The notes beneath the pieces are model-generated. The model worked only from the letters and a program-made list of their open reading frames with translations, had not been told where the DNA came from and searched no databases. The position numbers and the translations under genes were made by a program. From Lepus europaeus (taxonomy: Eukaryota > Chordata > Mammalia > Lagomorpha > Leporidae), in the NCBI RefSeq assembly GCF_033115175.1, contig NC_084835.1, forward strand, positions 25,749,858 to 25,813,857: a stretch of DNA of 64,000 nucleotides. Direction: 5' to 3'. Positions 58,079 through 64,000 of the stretch are shown here, piece after piece; position 1 is the first letter of the stretch, and every line of letters starts with the position of its first letter.

Positions 58079-61021
58079 GCCCCCGCTTTCTGAATGTGCA
58101 GAGCCTGACAGAAATAGGCACGTGGGCCGGTGCCGTCCTGCCTTGTGTCCACTCTGGGCCTGGTGACTGTGCTGTTTGAGTAGTGGAGACAGTGAAGGCA
58201 GCCGGACAAACTGGGATGTGGCAGCTTGATGAGCATAATTAACCACACAAACAACCTGGAGTCATGCGCTGTGACCTGAAATCCTGCCCCATTGCGTGGG
58301 TCAAGACAGATCAAAGGTCAAGGCCTTTAAGGAGGGCCGGAGCTGTGGCGGGAGAACGTTGTGAAGCAGGGTAAGGTTGTAAAATGCTGGTAGTCGATGA
58401 GCTATGGCTTTTAGATTGGCTTGCACTTGGCCAGAGTTATTTATGTGCATGGAGCAGGTTGCTCCCCAGATGGTGCAGAACCACCCCCCACCCACCCTTT
58501 TAATAGTGTGGAGACACAGAGACACACACAGACACACAGACAGACACACACGGGTGAGGCGATTACCTAATACCATCTGGGCTGAGGAGTCATGTGGGTG
58601 TTGCATCAGGGCAAGGCCGTGCTGGAACAGGCTAATGTGTTCAGCCAGTACAGCTGACACCTGTGTATCGGCCTGAATGGTTTGTTGTCGCGTGCAGACA
58701 GCAGCTGCGCTCAGCCTCGGTCCTGCTAGTGAGAGTGACAGTCCTGCTCCCAAGAGGAGTGTCGGGATGCATGTGGCCCTGCTGGGAGCCAGGAGAGGGC
58801 TTGATGGGCTGAAATGTAAGGGAGGGCCCAAAGGCACTGGGACGGGTCTCAAGGCACAGACTTGGGTCTGGATGCTCTTGTTGTCCTTGCATTGGAGCCC
58901 GGGGGGAAGGAGTGGGAACGTGGGGATAAAAAGTGGATGAGATGAGTCCCGGGTTCCATAAGAGCACAGTCTACCTTCGTGGATGAAGCTGGAAACTCAA
59001 AAATGGGTTGTCATAGCCCTAGGAGCCGAAAGATAGGGTGGCGACAAGCTCCCTCGTGGACAAGCTCCAAGCTGTGTTAAATCAAGGGCAGTGTATGGAA
59101 AGAATGAACTCTGCGTGGTGACCCAGTGGGACAAATGGATACTGCGGAGAGTGAGTGACTTGGCTGTAATTTAGGGTTCCGTGTTGGCAGGAGTGAAACC
59201 CACAGTGCTGGTAACTGCAGAATCGGGAGGAGTCGGACTGCCTACTTTAGGGAGACGCTTTGGTGGGGACCAGAGTGACAGGCCCAACACTTTTCTGAGA
59301 AGTGCGGTTCCAATTTCAGCCCACTGTATGAAGGTATTGGGACTACTGGACCCAAGAGGTAGTGGAAGGGGGCAGAATGGTCCTCATCTGTGGCAGGGGA
59401 GATCTCCGGGGACGTGCCCCAGGCAGAAGGGGAGGGGGTGAAAGCAGCAGGTGGTGTGGGAGGTGTAGGGCAGCAGGGGTGAACAGTAACTCTCCTGACC
59501 CAAGTCGAGATGGCTTCACCCGCCCCCCTCCCCGGAGGACACAGAAATCCGTCAGCTCCATGGAGGAGATAGCAGTCGGAGGACGGTAAGGTTACTGGCA
59601 GCTCTGGCGATGGTGTGGGTAGGCACACTTGCCTCAGCCTGCCCAGGCTGCTGCCACCAGCCAAGAGCTTCGCGGTGGGTGTCGTGGTAGAATCCTAGGC
59701 AGTAACGTAAGCCTGGGAGGCCCATGGAAGGCAGAGCATTCGCTTGGCAAAATGTAGAGCCAAGAAGTTCTCACTGGGAAACTCAGAAAGGCAACTTTGA
59801 GTCCTGCAGCCAAGTCCCGGCGAGGTTTGTCAGCCGTGGTCTCATGGCCCAGGGCCTGGGGCTGGTAGGGGTGGTATTTTCCCTTATGGTCTTGGGCTGG
59901 GGCCTGTCGTCTGTGTTTCCCCTGACAATGGGGGAGAGGGCAGTCATCACCGGCATTTTCACCTTTTGGGCAGCAGCCCAGGACGGGTAGGCTGGGGCTT
60001 GGTCTAGCTGCCCCCAGCTGCCCCTATTGTAGCAGCCCTGAGCAGCGTCTGTTGTGAGTGACTGCAGGACTCACAGAACCAAGTAACTGTTGAGAGTCCT
60101 CAGGGGTGCATCACGTAAAGGCTTGAATGACACTTTTTTCTGACAACTGGGACGTTTCCAGCGGCAGGCGGTGTAAACTGGACGTGCATGTATGGCCTTG
60201 AGCCAAGAAGAACCTGGTGACTTCTAGGCAGGAGGATGCCTGACTTCAGGTAATGGTGGGTGGGGCCGAGCTGCACAGCACAGCCAGCCAGTTGGGGTTA
60301 GAATCTGGAAAATCAAACAGCTGTCAGCCAGAGGTGAGACTCTCTGGGGCCATTTGAAGAGGTCAGATGAATGTTGAACACTGGCATCACTGGTTTCATT
60401 TAACGTGGAGCTGCAGTTCCCTGCTGTACCCAGACCTGGTGGTACTTGGACTAGTCCCTCTAGCAATACCGTCCAACAAGGGCTCCTTCCCCATCCTGGG
60501 GTACAGATGTGCACTGGGGCCTTTCCAGGTCTGCCCAGAGGCTAGGGGAGTGCCAGGTCCCACGTGGTGCAAGAATGAACCAGAGGATGAGTGACTGTGT
60601 GTGTCGGTCTAGCCGGCTGTCTGGCTCACATGCTCGCTTGCTCTCTGTCCTTTGGAGATGTGTTCATTTGCTTTGGAAACACGGAAGGGATTCTAGAATG
60701 ATGTCTGCCAGGAGGAGCTGCTCACTTTGTAATCGGAGATGTGGGTTCCATGACGAAGGTGATTGCAAGCTGGAGAGCCTGATTTGTTACTTTAGTTCCA
60801 GCGTTCACACAGCACAGAAATGACTACTCTCTAGTTGTTAACTGGAGGTTCTGCCAAGTTGCCTGTGTACATGTACGCGTGTGCATGTAAAGCAACTGAC
60901 ATTTTGTACCTCCCAGTTTCCGTGCGTGTTCGGGCGCGTTGTTCCTGGGTGGTGCTGCCTCGGGCTCTCTACTGAGGTCGCAGTCAATATATTGACTTGA
61001 CAGGGACAGGTATTTGGTGCA
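58079..61021. other. intergenic, no gene recognised
   Basis: Unique sequence with a CA/GACA-rich stretch at 58513-58552. An 88-codon open frame at 59724-59990 encodes two hydrophobic segments but has no recognised family or gene context. Confidence 0.55.
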
Positions 61022-61290
61022 ATCATGAAGATCCCACTTGGGACACCCACACCCCATAGCCGACTGCCTGGGTTCAAGTCCAAGCTCCACTCCCAGTTAC
61101 AGCACCCTAGCTGATAGCCTGTGGTGGTTCAAGTACTTGGGTTCCCGCCCCCGACATGGGAGACCCAGACTGAGCTCCTGGCTCTGGGCTTTAGCCTGGC
61201 CTGACCTCAGCCATTGAAGCATTGGGAAGTGGTTCAGCAGATGGGAGTGCTCTTGCTGCTCTTTCAAATAAAATAAAAGCAAATAAAATG
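61022..61290 (+). mobile_element. C-SINE, old copy
   Basis: 'gatcccacttgggacaccca', B box ctgggttcaagtccaagc, tail 'tcaaataaaataaaagcaaa'. Confidence 0.8.
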
Positions 61291-61439
61291 TTGGTGGGAC
61301 AGCTGTCCCTGGAGCTCCCTGTCCAAGTCCACTCACGTGAATGGAGGCCAGAAGCAGTTCCCATCGACTTTTTTCCTGTGTCTGATGCTTGCTCTTCATT
61401 GACCTTGGAGCTGTGAGTGTATAGTTTTCATCAAGTTTG

Positions 61440-62940
61440 AAGGTTTTTCAGCCGAGGTGTTGCTGATAGTTTTTCCTGTCTCGTCCTCCCGTTGTCTCCT
61501 CTGGGACTACATGTTGATCAGAGGACACAATGTTCCACAGCTCACTGGCACGGTTTTCTTTTGTTCTGTGTTCCTATTGTTACAGCTTGTACAGTTTCTA
61601 CTGCTACATCTTCCTGTCTACCAATGGCTTCTTCTGCTACGTCTAATCTGTGAAGTCCACCAGTTTTGCTTTTCATCTCAGTATAATTTACATCTCTAGA
61701 AGTTCTGTGTGGGTCTTTTTTTATATCTTTCCTGCCTCTCTCTCTTTAAATTTTGACCATATGGAATGCAGTTAAAGTAACCGCTTTTATGTCCTTGTCT
61801 TCTAACTCTGATATTTGGGTCAGTTTTGATTGATTTATTTTTTGCTCATAATGCTTTGTATTTTTGTTATGCCTGGTAATTTTTACTTGGATGCCAAACA
61901 TTGAGAACTTTACTTTGTTGCATGCTGGATATTTTTTGCATTCCTATAAATATTCCTTTTTTTTTTTTTTCCTGGGGTGCAGTTGCGTAACTTGGAGAAA
62001 AGTTTGATCCTTTTGGGTCTTGTGTGCAAATTGTGATAGCTGAGGTGAGAGCTGCGTTTGGTCTTGGGTTAGCCATTGCGCAGTACTGAGGAACGCCTCC
62101 TCCGGATACTGCATCCAGTGCCTGGCAAGCTGAGGTTCCCTGTTCTGGCCGCCGGGCAGACACTGTCCCTAACCCCCTGTGCACTCTGGGTGCTGTTGGA
62201 ATTGTTTCCGGTGGTTTCCTCCCTGGCGCGTGCTGACGGGTGCTCTCCTGGATACCCCACGGGGGCCCCCGATGGTCTGCAGGCTCCTTGCAGCTCTCTC
62301 CTCTCTGGGTTCTGCCTGGTGAATCCTGGCCCCTTGGCTTGCCTGGACTTCTTCAGCTTGGCTCGGGACGGTCCCCCAGACCACCGTGCCACGGCCTGGC
62401 CAGGTCAGGGAGTCGCCGTGTGTGCCTCCTGTCTCAGGGGTGTCCTTTGGTGTTGAGTGTCCCGTGTCTTAAAACAGCGCTGGCAACACCGGGCGTGTGC
62501 AGCTGGGGGTTGTTCTTGCTGTTTCGGTTGTTTCAAGTTGGAGGGCGAATCGGATCCCTGCCTCTTCTCTGCCTAGAAGAGGAAGTCCTATGCAGTTTTC
62601 ACTCGCACACGTTAAACCGGAAACCTACTGGTAACTTCTGGTGTGAGTTCCTGGTTCTTCATCTGCGAGGAGCTGGGATCAGCCCTCCTAAGAGGGTGTG
62701 AGGCCGCTGTGGCGTCTGAGTGTTCCACTGGCTTTCTGCTGGATGGCTCCACGTTGTTCCACGGCTCTTGGTCAAATTCTGTCTGGAAATGTCTTCTCAC
62801 TGCATGTCTGTCCCCTCTGCCTTTCCTCGCCCTCCCCCCTCTTCCTCCCCCTAGCCTCTGTACTCTCCCTTTCTCAAACAATCTGAACACCCGTTGTGTG
62901 GCCTTCCGCAGCTTTCCCAGCCGCTCGGACCATCGCGCCT
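61440..62940 (-). mobile_element. probable old L1 5' region (antisense)
   Basis: 'tttttgttatgcctggtaat', 'ttggatgccaaacattgaga', 'atattttttgcattcctata' and 'aaaagtttgatccttttggg' are words of an ancient mammalian repeat in antisense. The right half is GC-rich and the assignment is weaker there. Confidence 0.5.
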
Positions 62941-63004
62941 GTCCGTCCATCTAGGCCACGTGTGGGCACTTTGTCTTTGCTGTGCAAGATGAGATCGGGG
63001 TATT

Positions 63005-63328
63005 TTTTTTTTCTAATATTGATTTATTTATTTGAAAGGCAGAGTTAGAGAGGCAGAGGCAGAGAGAGGAGAGAGGTCTTCCATCCACTGGTTCACTCCC
63101 CAGTTGGCTGCAACTGCTTGAGCTGTGCCGATCTGAAGCCTGGAGCTTCCTCCAGGTCTCCCACACGAATGCAGGGACTCAAGCACTTGGGCCATCTTCC
63201 ACTGCTTTCCCAGGCCACAGCAGAGAGCGGGATCGGAAGTGGAGCAGCCGGGACTCGAATCGGTGCCCCTATGGGGTGCTGGCACTGCAGGTGGCGGCTT
63301 TACCCTCTATACCACAGCGCCGGTCCCA
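63005..63328 (-). mobile_element. C-SINE, older copy
   Basis: 'ttgatttatttatttgaaag' to 'ataccacagcgccggtccc'. Confidence 0.92.
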
Positions 63329-63504
63329 AGATCAAGCTTTTTGCACCTTGCTTTTCTTTATAATATGTTGTGGAAACATCACGAAATCACCTACCATAGA
63401 TCTAACATTCGTTAATTGATAATTAACATTTCATGAAATGCAAGTACCACTAATTATTCATCCATTTCCTCACAAATGGGAATTCCTTTGTTTATTTTAT
63501 CTAA

Positions 63505-63812
63505 TTTTTAAAGATGTCTTTATTATTTTGAAATGTATAGTGACACGGAGAGAAGCAAAGACACAGAGAAAGAGATCTTCCAACACTGGTTTACTCCCCC
63601 AAATGACCACAACGGCTAGGGCTGGACCAGGCCAAAGCCAGGAGCCAGGAACTCCATCTGGGTCTCCCACATGAGTGTCAGGGGTCCAAGTCCTTGGGCC
63701 GTCTTCTGCTTTCTTGGGTACAGCAGTGGGAACTGTTTGGAAATGGAGCATCTGGCACTTGAACTGAAAGCCATACAGGATGCAGGCATTGCTACACCAC
63801 AACGCTGGCTCC
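63505..63812 (-). mobile_element. C-SINE, old copy
   Basis: 'aaagatgtctttattatttt' to 'ctacaccacaacgctggctc'. Confidence 0.82.
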
Positions 63813-63959
63813 TTAATGACACATCTTAAGACTCCTAGTGCAGAGAAATGATCGTATTTGAGGATATAGAAATACTAAGTACCCTGATTGGGTCTTTACA
63901 CATTACATACATGCATTAAATTATAATACTACACCCCATAAAAGATTAAAAAAATGTAA

Positions 63960-64000
63960 ATTTTTTGAAAGATTTTATTTGAAATGTGGAGTTAGGGAGG
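63960..64000 (-). mobile_element. C-SINE cut by the window end
   Basis: 'gaaagattttatttgaaatg' is the tail-side start of a minus-strand C-SINE. Confidence 0.65.

Overview
The window is mammalian nuclear DNA, almost certainly from a lagomorph and most likely rabbit (Oryctolagus) or a close relative. The evidence is the roughly 40 copies of the tRNA-derived C-repeat SINE (CSINE), found only in rabbits, hares and pikas, many with intact target-site duplications. Gene order matches human 3p21.2: the end of TEX264, then GRM2, then the first member of the IQCF cluster.

Layout. 1-11.7 kb: introns and the last two coding exons of TEX264 (+), an ER-anchored ER-phagy receptor; its LC3-interacting FEEL motif is intact but the last residues differ from the human tail. 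11.7-13.9 kb: intergenic. 13.9-24.7 kb: a GC-rich promoter with GC boxes and a widely spaced REST/RE1-like site, then GRM2 (+), metabotropic glutamate receptor 2. All five coding exons are present and add up to exactly 872 codons plus a stop; glutamate-contacting, dimerisation and allosteric-site residues are intact. 24.7-28.3 kb: a GC-rich intergenic stretch with a perfect CTCF-type motif 0.5 kb after the GRM2 poly(A) signal.

28-42 kb is repeat-rich: antisense L1 fragments, C-SINEs (some nested), and a decayed endogenous retrovirus remnant ending in a polypurine tract and a 3' LTR. At 42.2-42.9 kb there is a small two-exon minus-strand gene of the IQCF family (IQ-motif, sperm-associated), best matched by position and strand to IQCF6. 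43-58 kb is again dominated by repeats; about 15 C-SINEs have inserted into one old minus-strand L1 spanning about 46.1-56.1 kb. 58-64 kb holds mostly unannotated intergenic DNA, more old LINE-like sequence and further C-SINEs.

The genes are neighbours and not a functional unit: TEX264 is broadly expressed, GRM2 is neuronal, and the IQCF cluster is testis/sperm-biased. I found no sign of a new multi-gene system. The items most worth a second look are cis-regulatory (expanded RE1, CTCF pair, twin octamers, X-box, TEAD/MEF2 pair), the altered TEX264 tail, and the layered SINE-in-L1 structure.
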